From Athripsodes cinereus (lineage: Eukaryota; Arthropoda; Insecta; Trichoptera; Leptoceridae), in NCBI GenBank assembly GCA_947579605.1, contig OX388327.1, forward strand, positions 4,265,122-4,329,121: 64,000 bases of DNA. The letters are read 5' to 3'. The notes under the pieces were generated by a model that made no database searches, was not told where the DNA came from, and worked only from the letters and a program-made list of their open reading frames with translations. Positions 29,333 through 39,568 of the stretch are shown here, piece by piece. Position numbers and translations under genes: made by a program. Each line of letters starts with the position of its first letter. Position 1 is the stretch's first letter.

Positions 29333-32300
29333 CTTCGACGCCGGAGATCGGGACCACCGACGTCGCCAATGGATCGTCCCGACTAACAATAAAGGACAGA
29401 AAATCAGGCCTGACTTTCCTGATCGATACGGGAGCAGACTGTTCTGTCCTACCACCATCACCAAGGGACAGAAGACACATCGCGGAGGTTACGCTGTTCG
29501 CCGCCAACAATTCAAAAATAAAGACATACGGAAACAAGGTACTTACGTTAGACCTTGGCCTCAGGCGACCGTTTAAGTGGTCATTCATAATTGCCGAGGT
29601 AAAACGACCGATTATCGGCGCCGACTTCCTAAGACAATACCGTCTGTTGGTTGATTTACATGGCAGATGTCTAGCTGATAAAACAACCAAATTATCAAGC
29701 CGCGCCACTCTTGTCACGAGACAAGAAAACACAACAATCAGAACAATTAATACTAACAATCCGTATCATGATATACTAGCAAGATACCCGAACATAACAA
29801 GACCCGAGCTCTTCCGTGAAGAAGTTAAACACGACGTGGTACACCACATCATTACTAAGGGACCACCAGTTTACGAAAGGGTACGACCATTAAACCCACA
29901 GACATTCAAGGCTGCAAAGGAGGAGTTTCAAAGAATGTTGGACATGGGCATATGCAAACCATCAAAAAGCCCATGGTCAAATCCATTACACATCGTCAAA
30001 AAGAAGAACGGACAAATAAGACCAGTCGGAGACTACAGAAGGCTCAACGCAATCACAGTACCAGACCGATACCCACTACCAAGACTTCTGGATTTTACTT
30101 ATATATTGGCCGGAAAGAAGGTTTTTACAAAATTGGATCTATGCAGAGCATACCACCATATTCCTATAGCGCCAGAAGACGTCCAGAAGACTGCAATCAT
30201 CACCCAATTTGGCTTATATGAATTTTCAAGGATGAATTATGGCTTACGTAATGCCGCGAATACTTTCCAACGATTTGTCGACACGACATTACGAGGATTG
30301 AACTGCGTATTCGCTTATCTTGACGATATATTGATAGCATCAGCAGATGAAGAAGAGCACAAACAACATTTGCGACAAGTGCTAGACAGGTTAGAGAAGA
30401 ACGGGCTATGCATAAATTATGAAAAGTGTGAATTCGGCAAGGAACGCTTAAACTTCTTAGGATACGACGTTAATCAAGAAGGTATTGCACCTAGCGAAGA
30501 AAAGGTTAAATGCATCACTAACTTTCCGCAACCAAAGACTGTAGACGAGTTGCGACGTTTTCTAGGTATGGTAAACTTTTATAGAAGTTCTATACCGCAC
30601 GCAGCAGAAATACAGTGTGAGCTAAACAGCTTCCTACATAACTCCAAAAAGAAAGACAAATCAGCTATCCCATGGACACCGACAGCAATACAATCATTTG
30701 AAAAGTGCAAAGCAAGCCTCCAAAGTGCCATGATACTGAATCACCCATCTGCCGAAGGAGAGTTAGCATTAATGACGGATTGCTCCGATACATGTGCAGG
30801 TGGCGTACTACAAACTAAAATCGACGAAGTTTGGAAACCTTTAGGATTCTTCTCGAAGAAATTAAGTGACGCTCAACGTAAATATAGTACGTTCGATAAA
30901 GAACTGACAGCAATCTACTTATCGATGAAACATTTCCGACATATGATTGAAGGAAGAAATGTGACTGTTTTTACCGATCACAAGCCTCTTACTTACATAC
31001 TCACTAAGAAAATATCATCATCTGACACACCAAGAAGAATACGTCAGATCGACTATATCTCACAATTATGCAGAGAAATAAAATACATCAAAGGTATCGA
31101 CAATACAGTAGCCGACACATTATCAAGAATACAAGAAATACATAATAAACCATTGTTTGATGTACAGGAATTATACAATGACCAGTGCAATGATGACGAA
31201 TTAAAATCTTTGTCTAGACAGAACAATATTCAACTGAAATTAATAAAAGTGCCACCCAACAATAACCCATTGTTCTACGAGACGTCTACTGACAGTGCAC
31301 GTGTTTATCTACCGCAGAAATATCGACAACCTGCATTTGATCACGTACATAAATTCTCACACCCGGGCATAAAAGCTAGTGTGAAAATGATGACGCAAAG
31401 ATACTTCTGGAAATCCATAAAAAGGGATGTCAGCACATGGGCAAAGTCGTGTATTCATTGTCAACGTGCGAAAGTCCATAGACACACGTTCTCACCTTAT
31501 GGACAATACGAGCAAGCTAAGCGTTTCCAACACGTTCACATAGACATCGTGGGAAAACTGCCGGAATCAAACGGGAACCGCTATCTAGTGACGATGATAG
31601 ACCGACAATCGAATTGGCCAGAAATATATCCGATTTCAAACATAACAGCCGAGGCAGTGGCGGACGCTTTTATACAAACTTGGGTCTCGAGATTTGGTGC
31701 ACCTACAACAATAACATCAGACCAAGGTTCGCAATTTGAATCAGAACTTTTTAGTCAGCTGCTTAAGAAGTTAGGTATCACGAAGACAAGAACGACAGCG
31801 TACAATCCAAAGTGCAATGGAAAAGTGGAGAGGTTCCATAGAACTCTTAAAACCGCGCTGAAAGCTAAATGTGAAAACAACACACAGTGGGCAAAGGAGT
31901 TGCCACTAATAATGCTAGGACTACGATCTACCATAAAAGAAGATACCGGTTATAGCCCAGCACAAATGGTTTTTGGGGATAACATCAGACTGCCTGGAGA
32001 TTTTTTCAAACCTAGCAACACCAATATCAACGACACGGACTACACGAGAAATTTGATGGAACGCCTATCAAAATTAGCACCTACGCAAAGGAAAAATATT
32101 AATGTAAGCATATTTGTACCGACAGATCTCAAAACTTGTTCACATGTCTTTTTACGAGATGAAATAAAAAAACCATTGACCGCGCCATATCAAGGGCCTT
32201 TCAAGGTTTTGGAGCGAACAGAGAAAGTATTCAAGATACAACTACCAACGAGGGACGCATTTGTATCAATAGACAGACTTAAACCAGCTTACATGATGAC

Positions 32301-32457
32301 CGACACAGAAAATGACAACTTAAGTGATAGAGGTGGAACACCACTGACTGCTAAAGATGATTCAGCAACTTCCACGAGTGACACACAGACCGCGCAACCT
32401 GTAGTCATTACACGATCAGGAAGACAAGTTAAAAGACGCGTCCACTTTAAACTGTAA
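29293..32457 (+). CDS. pol: Pol of gypsy element 2 (1054 codons, open)
   Basis: Complete polyprotein. Order: aspartic protease with DTG at residues 45-47; reverse transcriptase from ~190 with the catalytic YLDD at 342-345; RNase H ~490-610 with MTDCSD, FDKELTAI and FTDHKPL carrying the acidic residues; an integrase HHCC finger ~685-735 (HKFSHPG...CIHCQRAKVHRH); and a DD35E core with D751, D810 and E846. A C-terminal tail contains PYQGPFKVLERTEKVFKI, the GPF/Y-type module common in gypsy integrases. No stop or missing catalytic residue is seen, so it looks competent. It overlaps the gag remnant by 40 bases in the -1 frame. The annotated Met is upstream of the frameshift site and is not necessarily a start. 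The protein should process and integrate element DNA but depends on capsid from elsewhere. Confidence 0.93.
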   Translation: MSRTMRLEGLGKLTSTPEIGTTDVANGSSRLTIKDRKSGLTFLIDTGADCSVLPPSPRDRRHIAEVTLFAANNSKIKTYGNKVLTLDLGLRRPFKWSFIIAEVKRPIIGADFLRQYRLLVDLHGRCLADKTTKLSSRATLVTRQENTTIRTINTNNPYHDILARYPNITRPELFREEVKHDVVHHIITKGPPVYERVRPLNPQTFKAAKEEFQRMLDMGICKPSKSPWSNPLHIVKKKNGQIRPVGDYRRLNAITVPDRYPLPRLLDFTYILAGKKVFTKLDLCRAYHHIPIAPEDVQKTAIITQFGLYEFSRMNYGLRNAANTFQRFVDTTLRGLNCVFAYLDDILIASADEEEHKQHLRQVLDRLEKNGLCINYEKCEFGKERLNFLGYDVNQEGIAPSEEKVKCITNFPQPKTVDELRRFLGMVNFYRSSIPHAAEIQCELNSFLHNSKKKDKSAIPWTPTAIQSFEKCKASLQSAMILNHPSAEGELALMTDCSDTCAGGVLQTKIDEVWKPLGFFSKKLSDAQRKYSTFDKELTAIYLSMKHFRHMIEGRNVTVFTDHKPLTYILTKKISSSDTPRRIRQIDYISQLCREIKYIKGIDNTVADTLSRIQEIHNKPLFDVQELYNDQCNDDELKSLSRQNNIQLKLIKVPPNNNPLFYETSTDSARVYLPQKYRQPAFDHVHKFSHPGIKASVKMMTQRYFWKSIKRDVSTWAKSCIHCQRAKVHRHTFSPYGQYEQAKRFQHVHIDIVGKLPESNGNRYLVTMIDRQSNWPEIYPISNITAEAVADAFIQTWVSRFGAPTTITSDQGSQFESELFSQLLKKLGITKTRTTAYNPKCNGKVERFHRTLKTALKAKCENNTQWAKELPLIMLGLRSTIKEDTGYSPAQMVFGDNIRLPGDFFKPSNTNINDTDYTRNLMERLSKLAPTQRKNINVSIFVPTDLKTCSHVFLRDEIKKPLTAPYQGPFKVLERTEKVFKIQLPTRDAFVSIDRLKPAYMMTDTENDNLSDRGGTPLTAKDDSATSTSDTQTAQPVVITRSGRQVKRRVHFKL
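29323..29332 (+). promoter_or_regulatory. Candidate -1 frameshift site of element 2
   Basis: GGAAAAC followed by the gag stop TAA, as at 24229-24238 in element 1. In the -1 frame both read Gly-Lys-Leu across the site. Confidence 0.5.
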
Positions 32458-32466
32458 CAAGCTAAA

Positions 32467-32727
32467 ATGGGTGGAACAAAGTCCAAAGAAGAAAATATCG
32501 TAATTGCTCAAACGGCAGCAGCAGGAAGTGCCACGACCACGACTACGAGTTCGGACAACTATGTGGCAATAGCAGCCATCATAATAGTGTGCATTCTATT
32601 CCTGATTTTAAGCACACGCCAGGTTTATAAGTTGATGAAAAAGAAGATCATTAAAAGTGTAATGGCGGAAGTCACGAAAACCAAGACACTTACAATTCAA
32701 CATTCGACTCACCATGTTCCAATCTGA
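32467..32727 (+). CDS. Small membrane ORF3 after pol (86 aa), myristoylation-type N-terminus
   Basis: Starts ATGGGTGGAAC nine bases after the pol stop. The N-terminus MGGTKSKEENIVIAQ has Gly at 2 and Ser at 6 with Lys following, a good N-myristoylation pattern. A Ala/Thr-rich segment follows, then one hydrophobic span YVAIAAIIIVCILFLIL at about residues 38-54, and a Lys-rich tail (KLMKKKIIKS). It has no signal peptide and no cysteine-rich ectodomain, so it does not look like an envelope fusion protein. The codons are uninterrupted in an element with identical LTRs. The function is unknown; an accessory role in membrane targeting or release of particles is speculation. The last 14 bases overlap ORF4 in another frame. 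Element 1 lacks the region by deletion, so no comparison is possible in this window. Confidence 0.65.
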   Translation: MGGTKSKEENIVIAQTAAAGSATTTTTSSDNYVAIAAIIIVCILFLILSTRQVYKLMKKKIIKSVMAEVTKTKTLTIQHSTHHVPI

Positions 32728-32935
32728 AATAAGAAGAACTAAATCATCGATGTTTCCAGATGTAAATAAAACTACAACGCCACTGGACATCTTTGGATTT
32801 GTTTATACTATTATTATTCTTCTTGTTATTGTGTACACTTTACTCCTGCAAATTATTATTACTATGATGTATTATGACTTATTCGCCGCTTATGAATGTA
32901 CCATATCGTTTTACACTCATTCAATTATTATTTGA
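32714..32935 (+). CDS. Small membrane ORF4 (73 aa), overlapping ORF3
   Basis: The ATG at 32714 lies inside the end of ORF3 (+1 frame, 14-base overlap). The peptide has a short polar N-terminus (MFQSEIRRTKSSMF), then a long hydrophobic stretch FGFVYTIIILLVIVYTLLLQ continuing through IITMMYY (about residues 27-54), and a short tail. The arrangement, a start codon just before the previous stop, resembles termination-reinitiation coupling, but that is inference. AT-rich sequence gives hydrophobic ORFs easily, so chance cannot be excluded. I do not recognise a family. Confidence 0.4.
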   Translation: MFQSEIRRTKSSMFPDVNKTTTPLDIFGFVYTIIILLVIVYTLLLQIIITMMYYDLFAAYECTISFYTHSIII

Positions 32936-33252
32936 ACACGTGTTCCTTTACAAACACCTTTTATCAATTTGTCATTGTTTTCTTTACGATTTAAATGCTT
33001 TGTTTATTGTAATGTACCTAAAGTTAGGGAGACAATTAAAACAACTTAATCATTATATTTTTATTGTTACTTCAAATTTACATTATAACGAATATAATTT
33101 TGACCATATTTACAACATTGTAACTTGAATAGTTTGATCAGTTTTTTTTTCTTGCATTATAATTTTTTTATAATTGTATACATTTCATTTGATAATTTCA
33201 TGTACTTACTTTGTAATATTGTTGATATGAAAAAAAACTTGCCGCGAAGGTA
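32936..33252 (+). other. 3' untranslated part of element 2 with weak purine tract
   Basis: AT-rich, no convincing ORF. GCCGCGAAGG at 33241-33250 directly precedes the 3' LTR and is the likely, unusually short, polypurine tract. Confidence 0.5.
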
Positions 33253-33397
33253 TATGGTACACTGTATAATAAATACTCACCTACTATATACCTACCCATA
33301 GCAATGTATGTACCGACTCACAGGTACGCGATCAGTCAATAAAGAACCACTAAACATAGAACACGCTTTCATTACTTCACCTTATGTAACCGCTACA
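33253..33397 (+). repeat. 3' LTR of gypsy element 2
   Basis: 145 bp, identical by eye to the 5' LTR. AATAAA at 33338-33343. Followed by CAAA, the target duplication. Confidence 0.9.
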
Positions 33398-33463
33398 CAA
33401 ACACCACGCTCGAAAAGTTGTGGAAAAAAGTGGGATACCATTTTTTTTCCGGGTGCTCCATGG
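33398..33463 (-). repeat. SINE-A, second part after gypsy element 2
   Basis: Continues the SINE of 28660-28788: ACCACGCTCGAAAAGTTGTG, AGTGGGATACCATT, CCGGGTGCTCCATGG. This corresponds to the 5' end of SINE-A read in reverse. Confidence 0.7.
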
Positions 33464-34556
33464 AAAAGATCAGAGTTTCAACGATGGGTAAGAAAAAGTA
33501 CAATATTTTTACTGAGCGATTTACAACAAAGAAAACCGTTTTTTTAACTAATAAAGATCTAAATTAAAAATTAATTAGATAATATTAAAAGCGGGTTTAT
33601 TCTTGGTAAAGAAAAAATTAGAAAATATATTGAAAGAAAATAATTTAAACTCACATTGGCGTATCTAGGACAATTTTTAGGGGAAGGGGGGACCGTAGTT
33701 ATGATTATTTTCATCACGATTTTTTAGGATCTGAGATCTTTTCTTGGCTCTCAGCTTTATAAGAGTGGTAGGGAAATTTGGTTAGATGCCCAACTCAGGT
33801 CTTATGCTAGAGTAAAGAACGCCATGGGTAAAAAGGTTTATTGGCACCCGTTTTTACACAAATATTCTATTATAAACATAACAAATTAGGCCTCAGTTTT
33901 GAAAATTTCACTAAAACCCAAATTTCTTCCTCCTCCACTAATCATCAGATTTTAGATTTGGTAAAGAATTGAATTAAAAAAAATAACAACCTTCTCGGTT
34001 TTGTTGATGAATATTTTATAAATTCGTCAGAAACCAAGTAATTGTTCACTTTACATAGGTTTTCTAAAATTCTGGGCCCTCTGAAGTTTAGCATCCTGGG
34101 AAAATGTCCAGTACACTCGTTTACAGCTCGGGTTCTGACCCAACTTTCATTCAGTATATACTATTCAGCTTTGTGTTCTTAAGACATCTACAAGTAGCTA
34201 GTTAACCACTATGCTCAGCAAAAATTACATATCAGTCATCTTTGTGACAATTAGACACGCTTAATTGGGGGGTTCGCCTGACCAGATCAATGTGTCTTTT
34301 TTTCTTATTTTTATGAATGTTTTGTCAACTCTCTGCGTGTGTGTGTCTATGTTAAATAAATAAATATCAACAGAACAAATAACGAGCCTTATCTTTAGGA
34401 AAAGACTTTTAACGTCGCGGGATCGTGGAATCCGTTCGACTCTTCGAAGACTTTCGGATAAATCGATCTTTTACAGCATTCAGAAGCAAACCAAAGACAT
34501 ATCTTTTCCAAGAGAGAGTCCCACTATGTTTAAATGATACTTCATTAAACGATTGC
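33464..34556. other. No gene seen; possible DNA-transposon terminus
   Basis: TTGGCGTATCTAGGAC at 33657 and ACGCACGCCCTTGGTA near 35200 look like decayed inverted ends (GGGCGTA.CTAGG type) of an old element spanning 33655-35215. Support is weak. No ORF is recognised. Confidence 0.3.
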
Positions 34557-35100
34557 GTTGAGACTAGTGATGTGAGAAGAGAAAATTCTCCAAAGAAATT
34601 TCTCGAGAACGAGAAATTTCTCCGAGAATTTCTCCTCTGATGGGAGAGAAATTTCTCTCCATAATTTTTCTTAGTGGTATTATGACCTTTCGCTCAGTAC
34701 ACTTCGCAGCCTACCTGATGGATCCAAAAATTTGTGGGTCTGATTAAGGCCCAAATCAGAGGTTATTAACACTTTTTTCCATGTACGTACCTGCAATTTT
34801 TTTATAAACTTAAATATGGGCATGTGGGGTGTCAAACATCAAGATTTTTCATTAGTTATTAGCACTTTTTTCTATGTAGGTACCTAACATTTTTTTGTAT
34901 CCATAATTAATTGTAGCCATATTGGTGATAAATTGTCTCAACATTCGTACATTCTTATTGATTGATTGAATAAAGTATTTATTATTATACTGTTAAATAA
35001 AAATTAACAAAAATTCTCCGAAAATTCTCTACTTCGAGAAATTTCTCGGTAAATTTCTCAAAAAATTATTTCTCGAGAATTCCACAACTCTAGTTGAGAC
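34557..35100. mobile_element. hAT-type MITE with 8-bp target duplication
   Basis: Element 34565-35092 with ends TAGTGATGTG / TAGAGTTGTG (inverted) and many AGAAATTTCTC subterminal palindromes. Exact GTTGAGAC at 34557-34564 and 35093-35100. No transposase. Confidence 0.8.
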
Positions 35101-35555
35101 GGTTGTTTGTTTCGATGCCATGTTCCATATTTAAATATTACTTTGCCCACTTTAATACTATTTATGAACTCTTAGTTGGCCCCTATCTGTCTCCCCTACG
35201 CACGCCCTTGGTAAACAGCATTATTAAGATAAAAAAGTAGCATAATAAATTCTCTTTGATTAATTTGAATCTCAAAAAGGTACATTTTTCATATGATTGT
35301 GAAAAAGAAAATCAAAAATATTGTTCCTTCGTTTGAGATTTTAAAACACACTGTTCTTTCTTTTGTTCTTTTTTTGAAAATCGTCATGCAGTCTACCAAA
35401 TCTAACGTCGGGCGCCATTTTGAATAACGAATGTTTGTTGTAGCGATGAAATGGATTTCCGGTATATCGTTTAGGCCAAATATATCAGTATGCCCTTAAA
35501 GTGACGGTTTTCTTAGTAAGCCCTTAATTTGATTAAATTTGTTTTACAATCACTA
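35101..35555. other. No gene seen
   Basis: AT-rich. GGGCGCCATTTTGAATAACG at 35409 resembles the 'GCGGCCAT' words of the unclassified repeat at 36780 and 48885. Confidence 0.3.
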
Positions 35556-35715
35556 TTGCCACTGTACCCGGCATGTCCTAAGAAAGTCCTTCCCATCCTG
35601 AATGCTTTATTTTTCACGATATGAAAAGGAAACTGCATGTTTATTATATGTTACAGTTAGTCCGTTGGCTATCCCACTTGCGGGGGGTTTTCGTGATTGT
35701 ATAAATGAATGAAAT
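35555..35715 (+). repeat. SINE-A fragment
   Basis: CCCATCCTGAATGCTTTATT, ATGTTTATTATATGTTACAGTTAG..CG.TGGCTA.CCCACTTG, and the end CGTGATTGTATAAATGAATG. The body is SINE-A, but the tail is TGAATGA-type. Confidence 0.55.
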
Positions 35716-36374
35716 ATTTTATTTTTTTTAATTATAATATTTCATATTGCAAGAAAAAGAGGACTGAATTTTGTACAGCGTAAGAAATTTGCATTTTAAA
35801 TTGATGCTCGTTCACAAATAGAACATGTTTTTGATTTGAAAAAGGAATATTATATTTCATATGGAAATTGTCAATAATATGAATTTATTCATATATGTCC
35901 TTTATTTGATGCGATAGCGTCATAATTGCATAATATATCATTCTTTTTTTAAATAAATCCATTATACACTGATTATAGAGTGACTTAATCAATTTTAATC
36001 ACAAATACATATTTAGAATCCATTAATGTTCCCTGGAAAGAATAGATCTCTCATTTGGTTTCGTCTTTACTTTAAAGACACACGGGACCTCGAAATGCCT
36101 ACATATTTGAACAATGTGGTAACGGGGGAGGGTGGGGCAGAAATATTGAATGCCAAATTACAAAATTGGGACTGGGATCTAAAAGAAAAAAAATTCCACT
36201 TCTGAAAAATTGACTAAAAATATCAAATTTAGGATTCTATGACTTTAAAAAAAAACCAAAGAATTAGTGAAACATTTCGAATTCTTAATTATACCTTTTC
36301 AAATTTTCGACGATTGTGGAGTAGAAATTTCGAGCGTTATCCAAAATTATTTCTTCTCGAGGCTGAGAATTGAC
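35716..36374. other. No gene seen
   Basis: AT-rich sequence without a supported ORF or repeat assignment. Confidence 0.35.
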
Positions 36375-36620
36375 TGCGCCACCTAGGGCCCCAGCATATT
36401 GAAAAAAGCCCTGCTCCTACTCTTTTGTGTAATTTTTCGAGTGATTTGTAAAAGGCAGGTATTACTCGTAAAATATCACGAATAACACATTTGATATTTT
36501 CAGTTCAGCAGTGGTGAAGTATGCCAACCATTCTAAATGTCTTATTTGTTATTAGCAAGGACAGGACAACTTACATGTTTATTACTACACGCCATTTATC
36601 TACTAGATGCCTTGCTGGTA
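36375..36620 (+). repeat. SINE-A copy, diverged
   Basis: CTACTCTTTTGTGTAATTTT, TCGAGTGATTTGTAAAAGGC, TTCAGCAGTGGTGAAGTATGCC, GGACAGGACAACTTACATGT in SINE-A order. Confidence 0.6.
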
Positions 36621-36779
36621 GAGATAAAACAAAGAAGAGTTATAAATATTCAGCAAAGAGAATACACCGAGTTGAAGTGAAATAAATTCTATGTAATTTA
36701 ATAAAAGAACAACATCTCACACTGATTTGAATTCCTGTGGGTAAAAAATTATGTACAGAGTAAATAGGTATCTGTAGTA

Positions 36780-37330
36780 TTATTTTAAATTTGGAACAAA
36801 CACCAAACAGCTGTCAAAGTTTAGGCGGGAAATGGCGGCCATAATTGAATTTGTTTAATTCTGTTTTACAAGTTTTGATTGAGGGCGCGTCTCTTATTTC
36901 TTCAGATAATATCTCTATTTCGGAGCGAAAGTACACCATTTCGATTTTTTATCAAAATAATTCATGAAATAATGTTGCTGCTTTCTCTATGCTCTTTTTG
37001 ATGGTATATTCACCCGTCTTAGAAATATGCTATAATTATAATTCTGTGACATCCATAGATAAAAAATGATTTTGCTATGACATATCCATAGATTAAAATA
37101 ATATAAAATTTTTGTTATGACATAACCATAGACAAAACATAATATCAAATTTTTGTTTCAGCAACATTTTGTCGCAATAACTCAAATTTATTTTTGACAG
37201 TAATTTTATGCTAACGAATATCCAAAAACCAAATGTACTTTTATTGAAAAAACTCTGAACGAGTATTAAAAAAAATACGCCTTGAGACATAGTTAAGTTT
37301 CGCTCCGACATAAAGAGTATATTCTTTGTC
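36780..37330. repeat. Unclassified repeat U, copy 1
   Basis: GGCGGGAAATGGCGGCCAT, TCGGAGCGAAAG, ACATTTTGTCGCAATAACTC and an inverted TTTCGCTCCGACAT at 37297. Related words are found at 48885-49250 and 52390. The 5' TCGGAGCGAAA and 3' TTTCGCTCCGA are inverted, suggesting a DNA element. Confidence 0.4.
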
Positions 37331-37764
37331 CATTATTTATTTACATAAACCAACAAAAATGACATCAATTTAAAATTCATCATATTTATTTCAATATTTT
37401 TTTTTGTTCTCTTAGAATAAAACAGACACTTACCAACAACAATTTTAAAGAAATTGCCACAAAAAAGTGAAAAATATTCTCTTGAAATTCTATTTAAAAA
37501 AGTTTAACTTTTTTCCATTTTAATGAGCAGTTAACATAATGATATTTATTTTTCGAATGATGATTATAATAATAATAGTAATACTTATATAACAAATGAC
37601 AAACTATTCTATATTCTAAATTTAAATTTACGTAATGACAATAATTTTAAAATATTAAAACTTAGTTTATTGAATTATTCATTAAATTTCGTAGTTTTAA
37701 ACTATACGTGTTAATCAGAAATTGCTTTTTGAGAACCTTTTAACATGAGAAAGCAATTAATTTT
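37331..37764. other. No gene seen
   Basis: AT-rich, no supported feature. Confidence 0.35.
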
Positions 37765-38330
37765 AACTAGAGTCGGGCACGGTTAATAAAAATATTAACT
37801 TGGTTAATCGTTCACCTGTTAACGAACAGTTAACTTCGTTAAAAATATTTTTTGAAAATATCAATCAAATTATTGATAATCGTGACAGATGATTTTAGGA
37901 TTTAAAATATAAAAAAAAATCAGATTGCGAAAAAATCGCGCGTTAAACCCTAAAAAATGTTTTTTTAGGGTTTGTGATAACAGTACTTGTGATAAATAAA
38001 ATAGAACGAGTATTTTGAAAATCGCCGGGGAACCTTCATCCTCTAAGAATATATAAAAGACTTAATTTAAGGGAAGGTTTATTTATGTCAACATTAAAGT
38101 TTGTGGTGGACCTATAAAACCTCTTATGTGTCATTTTTTTTTCGAAAATAAGATATTGGTACCAAATTGTTTGGCCTGACGACACGAATCGTTTGATACC
38201 AGTATCTCATCTTTGAAAAAAATATACATAAGAGGTTTCATAGATCCACCGGCGATATTGCGATTAATAAATAATTATTCAAAATTTTAACGGAAAGTTT
38301 GTTAACTCGTTAATGCCATTCTTTGATTTT
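37765..38330. mobile_element. Possible hAT-like relic
   Basis: Starts AGAGTCGGGCACGGTTAATA with clustered GTTAAC/TTAACG words to 37860, and similar GTTAACTCGTTAATG at 38312. This resembles hAT subterminal repeats. No target duplication was found. Confidence 0.35.
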
Positions 38331-38714
38331 AATGATAAAATTAGAAAGCTTTTATTACACTCAACTGCGTAGCTTTGTAAAATTAAATGCTTGATTAAAA
38401 GCTGTAGGATCTGAAATGGAAAAATTATGATAATTTTTGGTAAGCAATTTTCAATTTTCCGGTAACATTTTCAGCTCAAATATCAAATCACATTTTAATT
38501 TTCTTCCCATTTCAAAAACCAATAAAATATATGTTGGATTATTTGTCTGATAATTGTAAATTTATACAAAATAATTCAGACAAATAAATTCGTAGCAAAA
38601 AAAACATTACGGAATTGGCGTTTACACAGTATAGCACTCAAACGACGAAATTTAAATAACAGAACGTACATAGAACAATAATAATAATAATAAAAAATTG
38701 TGAACATTCTAAAT

Positions 38715-39001
38715 TCAAACGAATATGAATTTAGGGCCATGTTTAGCGCACGATATTCCTTCGCAAGTGTTGCCATTTAATGAACTATTATTTTCGTCAT
38801 CTAGTGTAGAATTGAGATGGTTAAGATGGTATAAAGAATTGTCAATGACATCTGGAGTGATTCTCAGCCATTTTCCATGACAGTGTGGTGCTGATAAAGC
38901 TGAAAATCTGGTAGTCCTGCTCGGTACACCATGACCCTGGCATCTCCATTCAAGACTCTTGCGAAGAGCTTCGCTTTCGCATCGTACGCAGACACGTTCA
39001 C
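38715..39001 (-). CDS. Host gene, terminal exon (cysteine-rich secreted-type protein)
   Basis: Read on the minus strand, a pyrimidine tract and TTTTTCGCAG (39002-39011) precede an open reading beginning GT GAA CGT, which completes a Gly codon from the previous exon. The exon then encodes ERVCVRCESEALRKSLEWRC, QGHGVPSRTTRF, APHCHGKWLRIT and a hydrophilic tail NSTLDDENNSSLNGNTCEGI ending ...KFIFV and TGA at 38715. It has six or more cysteines and two NxS/T sites in the tail, suggesting an extracellular protein. The upstream exon candidate is 55028-55104, with matching phase, about 16 kb away. From memory the pattern is like the C-terminal region of somatomedin-B/thrombospondin-type-1 (SBSPON-like) proteins. 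That name is unverified, while coding status is well supported by the splice site and non-repetitive codon usage. Confidence 0.65.
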
Positions 39002-39189
39002 CTGCGAAAAAGACGAAAACAATAACTATAAATAAAATATACAATTATATGTTTAACATGTTTAGTTTTTAAAGTTTATTCTAAGTTTAATAATAATAAT
39101 AACTAGACAACTTATTTATGATGCGCCGTTTTGTGGAAAAACTACCGCAAGGGCCCATTTAAGAATCATAACACCTCCCGAACAATAGG

Positions 39190-39568
39190 GTTTTTAACCT
39201 TAATGACATTTCATTAAAATCATTTCCTCTCATTGAATTTAGCATCTGACTCCTAAATCCTTTTCCCTTTCCCTATGCATGTGCACGCTGCAATGTATGT
39301 TATACTTTTTATTATTATGTGTCCGTAAGTGCATTGTTGCTTGCATGTGTTCTTTTTCTTTTCTTTTGTTTACTTAATGTTGTATTTTTATTTCTATTAT
39401 GACTGTTGATATGTAAGGGTGTATATATGTATGCATGTGTTTTTTTTTAAATTTTAATTTTAGTTACCGGGTTAGTTTGAAGACATTGCATTTTAGCGGT
39501 AAACTTGCCCTCTGTATATTGAATTGTATAACTGTTATTTTTATTACACTGTTTTATTATGTAATATT
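39190..39568 (+). repeat. LINE-C 3' untranslated end, left part
   Basis: Matches the reverse complement of 46196-47062 (CATGTGCACGCTGCAATGTA, TTGCTTGCATGTGTT). Near the end it has the hairpin block TTGAAGACATTGCATTTTAGCGGTAAACTTGCC. It is interrupted by a MITE at 39569 and resumes at 40265-40310 with GAAGAATAAAATAAATAAAT. Confidence 0.6.

Larger units (their letters stand above)
28785..33401 (+). mobile_element. Ty3/gypsy element 2 (CsRn1-like), intact pol, gag mostly missing
   Basis: Element 28789-33397 with identical 145-bp LTRs and 4-bp CAAA repeats at 28785-28788 and 33398-33401. The order is LTR, tRNA-Trp-type primer site, 87-codon gag remnant, full pol, two small overlapping membrane-protein ORFs, LTR. 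It sits inside a SINE-A. Zero visible LTR divergence implies a very recent insertion. Confidence 0.93.

Noticed and set aside
29145..29759. Additional frames of 143 and 159 codons over the gag/pol overlap of element 2
   Set aside because: Shadows of pol, lacking any Gag or protease motif.
32874..33128. 84-codon frame after ORF4 in element 2
   Set aside because: AT-rich, no motif, overlaps ORF4 and lies mostly in 3' untranslated sequence; weaker than ORF3 and ORF4.
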